64,000 nucleotides of DNA from Marinomonas sp. UCMA 3892 (GCF_012726345.1 NZ_PTXN01000004.1:64124-128123); one strand, 5' to 3'; counted from the stretch's first letter, positions 9,190 through 17,424 are shown. Numbers and translations: made by a program. Notes: generated from the letters alone by a model not told the origin.

Positions 9190-9218
9190 TGTCGAACACA
9201 GTCTCATTAGGCTACAAT
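9190..9218 (+). promoter_or_regulatory. Possible sigma-70 promoter for yicC
   Basis: TACAAT at 9213-9218 is a good -10 box; the -35 region near 9190-9196 (TGTCGAA) is weak. It lies 85 bases before the yicC start in the rph-yicC divergent gap. Confidence 0.35.
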
Positions 9219-9302
9219 ATCGCCTCTATTTTTAACAAAGTATTGGCACGCACGGTAATCGTGCAAAGGTCTCTCTATTAATTTTTTACTTAGGTACTCA
9301 AG

Positions 9303-10169
9303 ATGACAGCAAGCATGACAGCCTTCTCTCGCCAAGAAGCCGTATACGATTGGGGCACCATCAGCTGGGAAATACGCTCAGTCAATCAGCGTTACCTAGA
9401 ACCTAGCTTTCGTCTACCAGAAAATTTCCGCGAGCTTGAGTTTGCTTTTCGTGACGTGCTGCGCAAAAAAATAAACCGCGGCAAACTAGAGTGCCAACTG
9501 CGCTTCCAAGGCATAGACAAAGCGGCTACCAACTTAACCATTAATCCAAGTAATGCCCAAGCCTTAGCAAATGCCATCGAAACACTTGGTACTTGGTTTA
9601 AAGATCTAGATCCTGCCAATCCACTCGATATCCTTCAATGGCCTGGCATTCTAAGTGACGAAGGCAGCGACTTTGAGATAATAAAAAAAGCCGTCGTAGA
9701 GCTATTTAATAAATCTGTCGATGAAATGATCCAAGTTCGTCTACGCGAAGGTGCGCAGCTGAAAGAAATCATCGAACAACGCTTAGACGCCATCGATGCC
9801 ATCGTCATAGAAGTACAGGCCAAACTGCCAGAGATCATCGCTGCACAAAAGCAAAACTTACTGGATAAACTTGAAGCCGCCAAAGTCGACCTAGACCCAA
9901 TGCGCGTCGAAGCGGAAATCGTCCTACTGGCCCAAAAAGCCGACGTGGCCGAAGAACTGGATCGCCTAGCGACGCACACCAAAGAAGTCCGCCGACAGCT
10001 ACAACAAAAAGGCCCCATCGGCCGCCGACTCGACTTCCTAATGCAAGAACTCAACCGCGAAGCCAACACCCTATCGTCAAAATCCATCGTCGTGGAAACC
10101 ACCCAAAGCGCCGTTGAATTGAAAGTGTTGATTGAGCAAATGAGGGAACAGATACAAAACATCGAATAA
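9303..10169 (+). CDS. yicC: YicC family endoribonuclease
   Basis: 288 residues, the usual family length. N-terminal YicC domain (MTASMTAFSRQE, SVNQRYLEPSFRLPE, FRDVLRKKINRGKLECQ) and C-terminal DUF1732 with a long helical hairpin ending in GRRLDFLMQELNREANTLSSKS, the family signature. YicC proteins are reported as endoribonucleases acting on regulatory and structured RNA. The last codons (QIQNIE-stop) lie inside a 74-bp sequence that recurs at 13534-13607, so this gene's 3' end is the presumed integration site of the following insert; the reading frame is intact. Confidence 0.95.
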   Translation: MTASMTAFSRQEAVYDWGTISWEIRSVNQRYLEPSFRLPENFRELEFAFRDVLRKKINRGKLECQLRFQGIDKAATNLTINPSNAQALANAIETLGTWFKDLDPANPLDILQWPGILSDEGSDFEIIKKAVVELFNKSVDEMIQVRLREGAQLKEIIEQRLDAIDAIVIEVQAKLPEIIAAQKQNLLDKLEAAKVDLDPMRVEAEIVLLAQKADVAEELDRLATHTKEVRRQLQQKGPIGRRLDFLMQELNREANTLSSKSIVVETTQSAVELKVLIEQMREQIQNIE

Positions 10170-10222
10170 TCATGCTCTGGGGAATGTAATCTGAAATGCA
10201 GATATTCCCCATACCCTTCTTA
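10149..10222 (+). repeat. Left 74-bp direct repeat (attL-like), yicC 3' end
   Basis: Bases 10149-10222 recur at 13534-13607 with one mismatch (T at 10173, C at 13558). The repeat contains the last yicC codons, the stop and the yicC terminator hairpin. Its twin also encodes QIQNIE-stop. This is the arrangement left by site-specific integration into the 3' end of a gene. Confidence 0.9.
10179..10210 (+). terminator. Stem-loop after yicC
   Basis: GGGGAAT (10179-10185) pairs with ATTCCCC (10204-10210), with an inner ATCTG/CAGAT pairing. No strong T run follows, but the position 10 bases after the yicC stop fits a terminator. An identical hairpin is in the right repeat (13564-13595). Confidence 0.6.
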
Positions 10223-10246
10223 ATTGTAGTGGCATAGTTAATATTT

Positions 10247-10296
10247 CCCCCTGTAAAAATTCATAGCAAGCGATAAATCTTTATAGGGGGCTTAAT
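10247..10296 (+). repeat. Imperfect stem-loop repeat, copy A (inside the insert)
   Basis: CCCCCTGTAAAAATTCATAGCAAG...AATCTTTATAGGGGG folds on itself and matches 12066-12115 at roughly four bases in five. It lies directly after the end of the minus-strand PAP2 gene and can act as its terminator. Confidence 0.6.
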
Positions 10297-10297
10297 A

Positions 10298-10933
10298 TTA
10301 GTAACTCATAGACGCATACAGTCCATATTGTTTACCAGAGACAATAGGCGCTATGACTAGATTTCTAGCGCTAAGCCCCATCTCTGTAATAACGTATTGA
10401 ATTCCAACCGCCAATGCTGCACCAGCCGCGACATCATGCCAGTAATGGTAGTCACCATGAACGCGTGAGTAGCCCACAAAGCCAGCAGCTGCGTACGCTG
10501 GTAAACCGTATTCCCAACCGTAGCGCATTTGTAGAAAGGCTGCGCCTTGGAAAGCAGCAGATGTGTGTCCAGATGGGAAAGAATTATTATCATTTCTATT
10601 TGGACGTTCTTCGTCTACCGCAAGTTTCAATGTGTGCGTTGCAACCGATGTCCATAAAGCGCCCTCTGCCCACTCCCCCGTGCCAGCGAAATCACCTTTC
10701 ATCATTGAAATCACACCAGCAACTATCGGAATCCCTATCTGTAGATTGTCACCAGCACGAATAATGCTGTCATCAGCATGAACTACACTGATATAAGAAA
10801 CCGGAAAAACTAGTAAAGCGATCTTAGATATGACCTTAAAACCATTAAAAATGATGTTTTTTCTATTTTTGTTGAATTTTAGGCGCAAAAATCCGCCCCA
10901 GCTAGCCTCAGCAGGGTTATACAAAGAGAACAT
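10298..10933 (-). CDS. PAP2-family phosphatase
   Basis: 211 residues. Acid-phosphatase/PAP2 motifs are complete: KLAVDEERPN (KxxxxxxRP), SFPSGHTSA (PSGH) and YSRVHGDYHYWHDV (SRxxxxxH). An N-terminal hydrophobic stretch (ISKIALLVFPVSYISVVHA, residues ~35-53) looks like a signal or anchor, placing the enzyme in the periplasm or inner membrane, where relatives dephosphorylate lipid phosphates such as phosphatidate or undecaprenyl pyrophosphate. The first ~34 residues are charged and unusual before a signal sequence, so a later non-ATG start is possible. Divergent from the repressor-like gene, sharing the operator region 10989-11051. Confidence 0.88.
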   Translation of the reverse strand: MFSLYNPAEASWGGFLRLKFNKNRKNIIFNGFKVISKIALLVFPVSYISVVHADDSIIRAGDNLQIGIPIVAGVISMMKGDFAGTGEWAEGALWTSVATHTLKLAVDEERPNRNDNNSFPSGHTSAAFQGAAFLQMRYGWEYGLPAYAAAGFVGYSRVHGDYHYWHDVAAGAALAVGIQYVITEMGLSARNLVIAPIVSGKQYGLYASMSY

Positions 10934-10988
10934 TCTAGTTACCTTATAAGGTTAAGAAATTAAGATTTTGAATATCACTTGGTCAGTG

Positions 10989-11051
10989 TTGTGAAATCAT
11001 ATCTTTAAAATCTTGTGAGATCAACAAAGATCCCACAAAATGATTTCACAA
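10989..11051. promoter_or_regulatory. Four-half-site operator, TTGTGRRATC
   Basis: TTGTGAAATC (10989-10998) and TTGTGAGATC (11013-11022) on the plus strand, mirrored by TTGTGGGATC (11029-11038) and TTGTGAAATC (11042-11051) on the minus strand, form two nested inverted repeats. The cluster sits between the divergent PAP2 gene and the repressor-like gene, where an autoregulating repressor would bind. Confidence 0.7.
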
Positions 11052-11093
11052 TTTATTCAAAATCATTTTTACCCCTATGGAAATGGTGTAATA

Positions 11094-11744
11094 ATGACAA
11101 AAGAATGGTTTACAGCTGCCGAATTGGCGGGAAAAAAAGGTATGCCTGCGCATGCCACAAATGTGACACGCAAAGCGAAAAGCCAAAATTGGGAATATAG
11201 GCAAATCACAGGGTTAAGAGGTGTAAATTTTGAATATCACGCAAGCAGCCTCCCCCAAGAAACACAAGAAGCACTTGGTTTAGAAGGCGTAAGCAAGCCT
11301 GTACAGGCTGAAAATAACGATTCAAATATGGTTACTATTCAAATCTACTCAGCAAAAGCTAAGACTTGGAGCAAAGCCAAGCCAGAAACTCACATGGTTC
11401 TGCCTAAAGGATATTTACCTAAATCTTTGTCTGAGCAGGAGCTTAGTAACCTTTTCGCTTTAGAAGTACCTGACAACACAATGCAGCCTACAATAAACGT
11501 AGGCGAAGTCGTTCTAGTTTCCAGAGTGGCTAACAAGACAGCTATATCTACTGGTGTCTTCGTTATTGAAACGAATATAGGTATTACGATAAAAAGGCTA
11601 AAGCCGAACCTTGCAGGAACAGAGATAAAGGTGTGCTGTGATTCAGACAAATTTGATGATGAGACATTGAAGCGGGAAGACTTTGATAAATCGATTAGAT
11701 TAGTAGGTAAGGTAGCGGGGGCAGTCACCACAGAAATAAATTAA
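11094..11744 (+). CDS. Mu-type DNA-binding / S24 (LexA-like) repressor
   Basis: 216 residues from ATG 11094 (MTKEWFTAAELAG), matching the usual start of Mu-type winged-helix repressors; the upstream ATG at 11040 lies inside the operator and is rejected. N-terminal Mu-type DNA-binding domain (~1-60), linker, and C-terminal S24 peptidase-like domain (~125-216). At the catalytic serine position of the GDSMEPT motif it reads DNTMQPT (Thr for Ser); the Lys region (TIKRLK) is present. In phage and mobile elements such proteins repress divergent genes until self-cleavage. The substitution may prevent or slow cleavage. Confidence 0.8.
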   Translation: MTKEWFTAAELAGKKGMPAHATNVTRKAKSQNWEYRQITGLRGVNFEYHASSLPQETQEALGLEGVSKPVQAENNDSNMVTIQIYSAKAKTWSKAKPETHMVLPKGYLPKSLSEQELSNLFALEVPDNTMQPTINVGEVVLVSRVANKTAISTGVFVIETNIGITIKRLKPNLAGTEIKVCCDSDKFDDETLKREDFDKSIRLVGKVAGAVTTEIN

Positions 11745-11850
11745 GATGATGACAATTCAAGCTCATAGCCACCACTTTTCTCTCATCGAAGCACAGCAAT
11801 AATTGGCGCAAGCCGTTGACGGGAATACCTTCACCCTCTACAGAGGCCAA

Positions 11851-12054
11851 ATGAACAGAGCAAACATCTACGTTAATAAACTGGAAATACTCGAAAGAGC
11901 GAAGCTACTCAAAAACGCTTCAACACCAGCCGAGGAATTAAGGCGAACAGCTCGAGCAAACCCCATGAAACAATGTCGTTATACAACATTGGAAATAGAG
12001 CATATTGAGGTGCTGACAAGGAATAAACTGAGCTACATCTGGAAGAGGAGCTAA
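11851..12054 (+). CDS. Small protein of unknown function
   Basis: 67 residues from ATG 11851, preceded by AGAGG at a good spacing; a TTG start at 11803 would give 83 residues. Basic, predicted helical (NKLEILERAKLLKNA, AEELRRTARANP). It follows the repressor-like gene by 106 bases. No family recognised; could be a fragment. Confidence 0.4.
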   Translation: MNRANIYVNKLEILERAKLLKNASTPAEELRRTARANPMKQCRYTTLEIEHIEVLTRNKLSYIWKRS

Positions 12055-12660
12055 TGAGGTAAAGACCCCCCTATAAAAATCATAACAAGTGCTGAATCTT
12101 TTTAGGGGACTTAAAATTTAAATAATTCATGAATGAGAAGTAACATGATTGCTAAATAAATTGAACTCTACTCAACCTTTCGGGTTCTGCTCTACGATAA
12201 ATTTAGAATTAAATAATTTTCCTAAATAATTTTTGCCCCATTCCAAGCCTATGCAGTATTACGCTGATAATTTCTGTCAGAAAATAGTCTGACTTTTACT
12301 AATAGCAGACCGCGCAAAACTGATATACGGAATCCCACATTTTTTAATGCCATCAACATTTAAGTTGAAAATTATGTTGACATAACAATAATATGAAATT
12401 GTTTGAGGATATAAGGGAATAATAGACAGAATGTGGCTATGAGTTAACTAAATTTTTATAGATAAATTACCTTATGTATAGCACTTAAAAGTGCGCAATA
12501 AATTCATTTAAAAAACGCATCCTATTTCATTATTTTTTCAAAGGGTTTATCAGTATAGTTGGTATATATTAAACGATTGATGATAAAAACGTCATCTCTC
12601 ATCTGATAACCCAACTCAATGAGAAAGGGAATCAACATCTGTAAGCATAGGACCATTCAA
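12055..12660. other. AT-rich non-coding stretch
   Basis: About 600 bases without a convincing gene on either strand. It begins with the stem-loop repeat copy B (12066-12115) and includes a small palindrome GCACTTAAAAGTGC at 12481-12494. TATATATT near 12562-12570 could serve the following lipoprotein gene, but no good -35 box is seen. Confidence 0.5.
12066..12115 (+). repeat. Imperfect stem-loop repeat, copy B
   Basis: CCCCCTATAAAAATCATAACAAG...GAATCTTTTTAGGGG, matching copy A at 10247-10296 in the same orientation with one single-base gap. It follows the 67-residue ORF by 11 bases and may act as its terminator. Confidence 0.6.
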
Positions 12661-13353
12661 ATGAATTCGATAAAAATGACTGCGCTATTATTAGCAGTGT
12701 TTATGACAGGTTGCTCAACCATAAATTATTCAGATACGGCTAAAAGAGAATACTTTTCAGAGCCTCCAGTTGAGGAAGTAGTAGAAGTGTATGTAGGTGA
12801 CTATATGCTAAACCAAGGGCTATCTACTACATCTGATTATCTAATTTTAGAGCGCTTTGTTGATGGTATTGCTTATAACATACCACAAGGAGCTTATAGC
12901 CGTATTGGTGACTATAAAGGTGTCCCTTACTTCTCTGTAACAACGACCACTGGACGAACTATCATTTATGCTGCTGGTCTAATCGACACACCTATTGCAT
13001 TACACTCTAAAACAGGAGGAGAAGAACTTTGTGTTACATCCGTCTCCTACCAACAAGCCTCTTGTTATGATGCTTTATTTAAAATTGAAAAACGAACGAT
13101 AACAGATAGCCAATCATTTCAGCAGACATTAATTTATAATGGCTCTGTAGGTAAGAAAATTAATATCTCGTATCGAGAGTTCGCTAAAGGTACAGCACGT
13201 GATGCATTTACCAATAGCGTAGAGTACGACATGAGTAAATCAAACATCATAAACTACAAAGGCGCTCGTATAGAGGTATTGGATTACGATAACTCCTCTA
13301 TAAAATTCAAGGTACTCAAACACTTCCATGATGATTTCACTGCTGGTATCTAA
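12661..13353 (+). CDS. Lipoprotein of unknown function
   Basis: 230 residues from ATG 12661 (MNSIKMTALLLAVFMTGCS), with TAGGA upstream; a start at 12619 would put 14 charged residues before the signal. Lipobox MTGC means lipid anchoring. The mature domain is beta-rich (EEVVEVYVGDYMLNQG, GRTIIYAAGLIDTP) with Cys in the segment CVTSVSYQQASC that could form a disulfide. Family not recognised. It lies inside the yicC-bounded insert, as its last gene before the right repeat, and so may be cargo. Confidence 0.65.
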   Translation: MNSIKMTALLLAVFMTGCSTINYSDTAKREYFSEPPVEEVVEVYVGDYMLNQGLSTTSDYLILERFVDGIAYNIPQGAYSRIGDYKGVPYFSVTTTTGRTIIYAAGLIDTPIALHSKTGGEELCVTSVSYQQASCYDALFKIEKRTITDSQSFQQTLIYNGSVGKKINISYREFAKGTARDAFTNSVEYDMSKSNIINYKGARIEVLDYDNSSIKFKVLKHFHDDFTAGI

Positions 13354-13533
13354 ATAAATTTTGGGAACCATTAGTATTTAATGGACTCGTCAAAGTCAAC
13401 GTCAACCTATACGACTGAGGAAGTTGTCGGTTTTTCAATGAAACAGTTACTTTATCTAAAGTGGTGACATAAACGGTGACATATATTAAAAATAATCCTT
13501 ATACATCAACATCATATTTAAATTTTAAACATT

Positions 13534-13607
13534 CAGATACAAAACATCGAATAATCACGCTCTGGGGAATGTAATCTGAAATGCAGATATTCCCCATACC
13601 CTTCTTA
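13534..13607 (+). repeat. Right 74-bp direct repeat (attR-like)
   Basis: Copy of 10149-10222 with one mismatch. It still encodes the last six yicC residues and stop (QIQNIE) and the yicC terminator hairpin, but has no gene attached upstream. It marks the right end of the insert, 126 bases before the next chromosomal gene. Confidence 0.9.
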
Positions 13608-13732
13608 TTATCTTCTTAATAACAGCGCTACAAATACAAACAATTCACACACGATCTTTTTTTGATCAATCGGTTAGAATGCATTCCTCAACGAACAATG
13701 CACAACACAGCTCTCGTTACGGAAGATGATTC

Positions 13733-15442
13733 ATGACGTTTAATCGCCCACTACTTTTTACCCGTTTATTTATAATGCTGTGGTGCGTTTTGGTTTCTGC
13801 TGTGGCTCTGGCTGATATTCCTACGCAAGTCATTCAAGGTTCATCTGTAAAATTAGAGCAATTTCAGATGGGATACTTTGTTGATAAAACAGAGAAAATG
13901 CTTTTCTCGGATATACAAAAACAAGAGTTCCAGTTATCTCCAAATGGCGTGTCATTAGGCACAACATCAAGGATGACGTGGGCGAAAATCGAAATTGAGA
14001 ACGAAAATACGACGCCAATTAAAGTGTATCTTCACCATCCTTATGCGTATCACAATCACAAAGTAGAACTTTATGAAATAGTAAACGGCACGCTAACCCG
14101 CGAGCGCGTACTTGATATGGACCGCAAAGAGACACAACAGTGGATGTATCGCGGTAGCGCTGTGTTTGATATCACATTAGAGCCGAACCAGCACAAAACA
14201 TTGTTTGTCAAAAGCCAGTCTTTTTCGCATCAATGGTTCACTCTTAATCTATACGATGAAGACCAGTCTAAAAGAGCCTTATTGGGTTTATACACAGACA
14301 TCGCCTTGCTCGTCGGCATGTTATTAGCACTGATAATCTACAACTTCCTGCTATTCTTTTCTTCGCGTTTAAGAGAGCACTTCTTTTACGCCTGCTATCT
14401 AGTTGCTGGTGGTTTTTGGGTTGCGCTCTCTTATGGATTACTCGCTGACCTTTTTAATGTGTACGGCTCGATCACCTTGAAATGGCATTTGTCGTTAGTT
14501 GCTATGCCTATATTCTTACTGCTGTTCATGATCAATATTTTTGAAACTAAGAAGAAATACCCCATAGAGCATTGGGCACTGCTGTCGATTCTGACCTTAC
14601 TAATCTGTGATTTTGTTTATGGCATGTTTGATATGATAACGGCCCTTAACTACTCCAGTACTTTGGCAGCTATCATGATGGTCGTCAGTGTTTCTGTGAC
14701 TATTTCTATGCTGATCCGAAAGCATCCTATCGCGCCTTTCTTTTTACTGGGTCACGGACTATTCGCCATATTTAGCACCATGGCCGTGTTATTTTACAAA
14801 GGCAAAGCCGAATTTACTTATATCAATAGCCACGGCGTTGGCATCGGTATCATGCTTGAGGCGCTGGTATTATCTCTCATCATTGCGCATCGCATTCGTT
14901 CATTGGAAACCATGAAGGCTGCACAAGATGAGCTGAAATTATTAGCGTCGACAGATTCACTCACTCAACTATTTAATCGGCGTCACTTCAATACCGAAGC
15001 AGAATATCTATTGCAGAAAGCCAAACAGCTCCAGCAACCCGCAGCCATAGCGATGCTTGATATTGACCACTTTAAGAAAGTCAATGACACACATGGGCAC
15101 AGCTTCGGTGATAAGGTCATTATTCAAGTGGCCAATACCTTAATGGCGGAATGTCGGCAACAGGATGTATTAGCGCGTTATGGCGGCGAAGAATTTATTA
15201 TCTTGATGACCAATACATCAATAGGAGAAGCATTCAACTTGGTTGAACGGATACGACAAGAACTAGCAAAAGCAACCGTAATACTCAATAACAATCAATC
15301 CGTTAACTTCACCATTAGCGCGGGTATTGCAGCTATAGATTTAGAAAACCCCATTCTAAAAAACAGCATAAACCAAGCTGACAAAGCCCTTTATCAAGCT
15401 AAAGAAAACGGCCGAAATCAATCTCTAGTATATAAAGTTTAG
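13733..15442 (+). CDS. Diguanylate cyclase with 7TM-DISM sensor
   Basis: 569 residues: signal peptide (ends ALADIP), extracytoplasmic 7TMR-DISMED2 domain (~30-175), seven-helix 7TM-DISM membrane block (~185-385), short linker, then a GGDEF domain (~410-565). The active site reads RYGGEEFIIL and an inhibitory RQQD site lies five residues before it, so the enzyme should make c-di-GMP and be product-inhibited. The periplasmic domain resembles carbohydrate-binding modules, suggesting an envelope-side ligand. Single gene, ATG 13733 after GGAAGATG. Its gap to yicC was probably short before the 10.1-13.6 kb insert. Confidence 0.93.
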   Translation: MTFNRPLLFTRLFIMLWCVLVSAVALADIPTQVIQGSSVKLEQFQMGYFVDKTEKMLFSDIQKQEFQLSPNGVSLGTTSRMTWAKIEIENENTTPIKVYLHHPYAYHNHKVELYEIVNGTLTRERVLDMDRKETQQWMYRGSAVFDITLEPNQHKTLFVKSQSFSHQWFTLNLYDEDQSKRALLGLYTDIALLVGMLLALIIYNFLLFFSSRLREHFFYACYLVAGGFWVALSYGLLADLFNVYGSITLKWHLSLVAMPIFLLLFMINIFETKKKYPIEHWALLSILTLLICDFVYGMFDMITALNYSSTLAAIMMVVSVSVTISMLIRKHPIAPFFLLGHGLFAIFSTMAVLFYKGKAEFTYINSHGVGIGIMLEALVLSLIIAHRIRSLETMKAAQDELKLLASTDSLTQLFNRRHFNTEAEYLLQKAKQLQQPAAIAMLDIDHFKKVNDTHGHSFGDKVIIQVANTLMAECRQQDVLARYGGEEFIILMTNTSIGEAFNLVERIRQELAKATVILNNNQSVNFTISAGIAAIDLENPILKNSINQADKALYQAKENGRNQSLVYKV

Positions 15443-15526
15443 AGCCCCAACACGTTGAGAAAAGCGGCCTTACATCAAACATCCAATAAGTCGTAATAGC
15501 CTACAGATTTAATTTGGCTCGCCTTG

Positions 15527-15707
15527 TTATTCCTGCGGTTTATTAATGTCTCGACGCAATGCCTTTAATTCGAGTTGGAGTTGTTGCATTTGCTCCAATA
15601 GCTGTTGCTGGGCGGCTTTTTCTGTGTCGATCTCTTCTTTGTGTTCGTTGTCGTGCATGGTTTGTACAGCGTTAACTATGACGGCGATGAAGAGGCTGAA
15701 CAGGGTT
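15527..15707 (-). pseudogene. 3' fragment of a voltage-gated ion channel gene
   Basis: The minus strand encodes ...SLFIAVIVNAVQTMHDNEHKEE... through a Gln-rich coiled coil to ...LRRDINKPQE-stop, matching the C-terminal ~58 residues of the intact channel gene at 16126-16959. Homology ends abruptly near 15707, so the rest of this paralogue is lost. The two copies differ at many bases, so it is not a recent duplication. Confidence 0.85.
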
Positions 15708-15833
15708 GGTGTATGGCTAAGTGTTGTTAACGAAGGATTTGCCCATACTGCCCCAAAAGCCCAAGGGATGGCGTACTACTTGGAAGCTTCCTACTCAAAG
15801 CCCAGTGTCGGTGAGTCGTATGGATTGAGCTTT

Positions 15834-15953
15834 GTTATGTCGATACCATCGACATAACAAGCCTTCATGTCGAAATTCTCCAACTTTTTCGACATGAAAA
15901 TAAAAAATCCTGATGACATGTCTATTTTTTCGTATTTTTTATACATAACCCAG
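15834..15953. repeat. Dispersed stem-loop repeat, copy 1
   Basis: Contains a perfect 11-bp palindrome GTTATGTCGAT/ATCGACATAAC (15834-15858), a second stem CATGTCGAAA/TTTCGACATG (15866-15896) and the trailer GACATGTCTATTTTTT...TATACATAACC. The same ordered elements recur in the same orientation at 22941-23056. The core ATGTCG/CGACAT appears four times, like an operator cluster. Confidence 0.75.
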
Positions 15954-16125
15954 CAAACATTAATCGCTTCTTGTTTAGCAAGTTATTCGCTGAGGCGGAT
16001 GCCGAGCTGGTTTGTGATGCTTTGCCATCAAAGTGCAGAGCAATGAACGGTTTCTCTCCGATAAGCTATTGATCTTGTGAGGATCTAGACCACTACGTTA
16101 TGAGCAGCTCCAGAATATTGAGTCA
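15954..16125. other. Non-coding stretch with an open tail of an unrecognised ORF
   Basis: Between the repeat and the channel gene the plus strand is open to a TGA at 16070-16072, encoding a tail that includes KLFAEADAELVCD and NGFSPISY. It has no start or ribosome site and may be the end of a lost gene. Together with the channel fragment at 15527-15707, this suggests a junction scarred by rearrangement. Confidence 0.35.
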
Positions 16126-16959
16126 TTATTCTCTTGGCCTGTTCATTTCCCGACGCAGTTCCTTCAACTCCAGCTGTAGTTGTTGCATTTGCTCCAATAG
16201 CTGTTGCTGGGTAGCTTTTTCAGCGTCTAGCTCTTCTTTGTGTTCGTCGTCGTGCATGGTTTGTACGGCATTAACGATGACGGCGATGAAAAGGTTGAGC
16301 ATGGTGAAAGTGGCAATAAGTATAAACGGAATGAAGAACGCCCAAGCGTAAGGGAAGGCTTCCATCACTGGTCGTGCGATGCCCATGGACCAGCTTTCTA
16401 GGGTCATCACTTGGAATAAGGTATACAAAGAAGCCCCTAGGCTGCCAAACCACTCTGGGAAAGCCTCACCAAATAGCTTGGTTACCATCACCGCAGCCAC
16501 GTAATACACGAGTCCCAATACCATGGCGATGGACAACATGCCATTCAGAGATTTCACTAAGGCACCGACAATCTTTCTCATGGATGGCACGAAAGTAAGT
16601 ACGCGTAATACACGTAATACTCTGAGCGCGCGCAACACAGCAAAAGGACCACTAGCAGGAACTAACGCGATCCCCACGACAATAAAGTCGAAAACATTCC
16701 AACCGTCCTTGAAAAAAGCAAAGCGATGTACGGCTAAACGAATCCCTAGCTCAACTACAAATACGGCCAGGATCGCCTTGTCCAATGCCATTAAAAACGG
16801 ACCAGCGGTTGTCATCACCTCAGGCGAGGTTTCTAACCCTAGAATAACGGCATTGATTAAAATCAAGGCCAATAAAATACGTTGTACTAGCAAATTTTCA
16901 ATAAAGGCCTTTAAACGCTGACGCATGGAATTCGTTGCAACCGCTGTTGAACTGGGCAT
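16126..16959 (-). CDS. Voltage-gated sodium channel, NaChBac type
   Basis: 277 residues, the normal size of single-domain bacterial Nav channels. Six membrane helices: the voltage-sensor helix S4 carries repeated Arg at every third position (RALRVLRVLRVL), and the pore loop has the selectivity filter TLESWSM, equal to the LESWAS-type filter of NaChBac, so Na+ selectivity is expected. The C-terminus is a charged neck and a Gln/Leu-rich four-helix coiled coil (LLEQMQQLQLELKELR) that holds the tetramer. In alkaliphilic and marine bacteria such channels return Na+ for motility and pH control. A broken paralogue fragment lies just downstream at 15527. Confidence 0.92.
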   Translation of the reverse strand: MPSSTAVATNSMRQRLKAFIENLLVQRILLALILINAVILGLETSPEVMTTAGPFLMALDKAILAVFVVELGIRLAVHRFAFFKDGWNVFDFIVVGIALVPASGPFAVLRALRVLRVLRVLTFVPSMRKIVGALVKSLNGMLSIAMVLGLVYYVAAVMVTKLFGEAFPEWFGSLGASLYTLFQVMTLESWSMGIARPVMEAFPYAWAFFIPFILIATFTMLNLFIAVIVNAVQTMHDDEHKEELDAEKATQQQLLEQMQQLQLELKELRREMNRPRE

Positions 16960-17217
16960 CTATCACCTCAATACTAAATCATCCCTAAATAGGGCTAAAT
17001 TGACGTCATTCTATGCTAGAGCCCAATAAGATCAATCTATTTTGATGTCAATACATGGACCTGCTTAAGAATTTTTCCTATAAGGTTTACAGTAAGCAGG
17101 GAATAGAAAACAGTCTGTAAAAAAACCATATGTTCTAAGTTAAATCAAAATAGTGGACCATTCTTTACAAAACTTTTTGCTAATCTGTAATGACTCATAT
17201 TAAAGAGAGGTTTAAAC

Positions 17218-17352
17218 ATGAAGTTTCCATTATTAGCAATTGCGGTAACACTGGTACTAGCTGGCTGCTCCAATACTTGGGAAGGTGTGAAAGAAGATTC
17301 CTCAAAAGCCTACGAAAGCACAAAAGAAACGATTCATGACGCCACTGAATAA
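17218..17352 (+). CDS. Small entericidin-like lipoprotein
   Basis: 44 residues starting MKFPLLAIAVTLVLAGC: a signal with lipobox LAGC at residues 14-17, followed by a short polar helix ending ...KETIHDATE. AAAGAGAGG lies 8 bases before the ATG. Length, lipobox and the amphipathic D/E/K/A-rich tail match entericidin A/B (EcnA/EcnB)-type lipoproteins; the exact role here is unknown. A strong terminator follows directly, so it is a single-gene unit. Confidence 0.75.
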   Translation: MKFPLLAIAVTLVLAGCSNTWEGVKEDSSKAYESTKETIHDATE

Positions 17353-17380
17353 GTCGTTCTTTTAAGCAAAGCCACATTCT

Positions 17381-17417
17381 AAAAGCCCGCTTTTACACCA
17401 TGTAAAAGCGGGCTTTT
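17381..17417 (+). terminator. Rho-independent terminator
   Basis: AAAAGCCCGCTTTTACA pairs with TGTAAAAGCGGGCTTTT around a 3-base loop, followed by T. It ends the small lipoprotein unit and, being symmetrical, could also stop the minus-strand island transcripts. Confidence 0.9.
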
Positions 17418-17424
17418 TCATCAT

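Larger units (their letters stand above)
10149..13607. mobile_element. Probable remnant of an integrative element at the yicC 3' end (no integrase)
   Basis: The 3.4 kb between the two 74-bp repeats holds a PAP2 phosphatase, a Mu-type repressor-like gene with a multi-site operator, a short ORF and a lipoprotein, and is visibly AT-rich. No integrase, relaxase or transposase is seen. The 3' end of yicC is an established attachment site of mobilizable genomic islands mobilised by SXT/R391 elements (e.g. MGIVflInd1), which supports integration as the origin; loss of the integrase is inference. Confidence 0.7.

Noticed and set aside
15546..15857. Plus-strand open frame of 103 codons
   Set aside because: Its first half is the reverse strand of the channel-gene fragment, with a Cys/Ser-rich shadow composition; no ribosome site.
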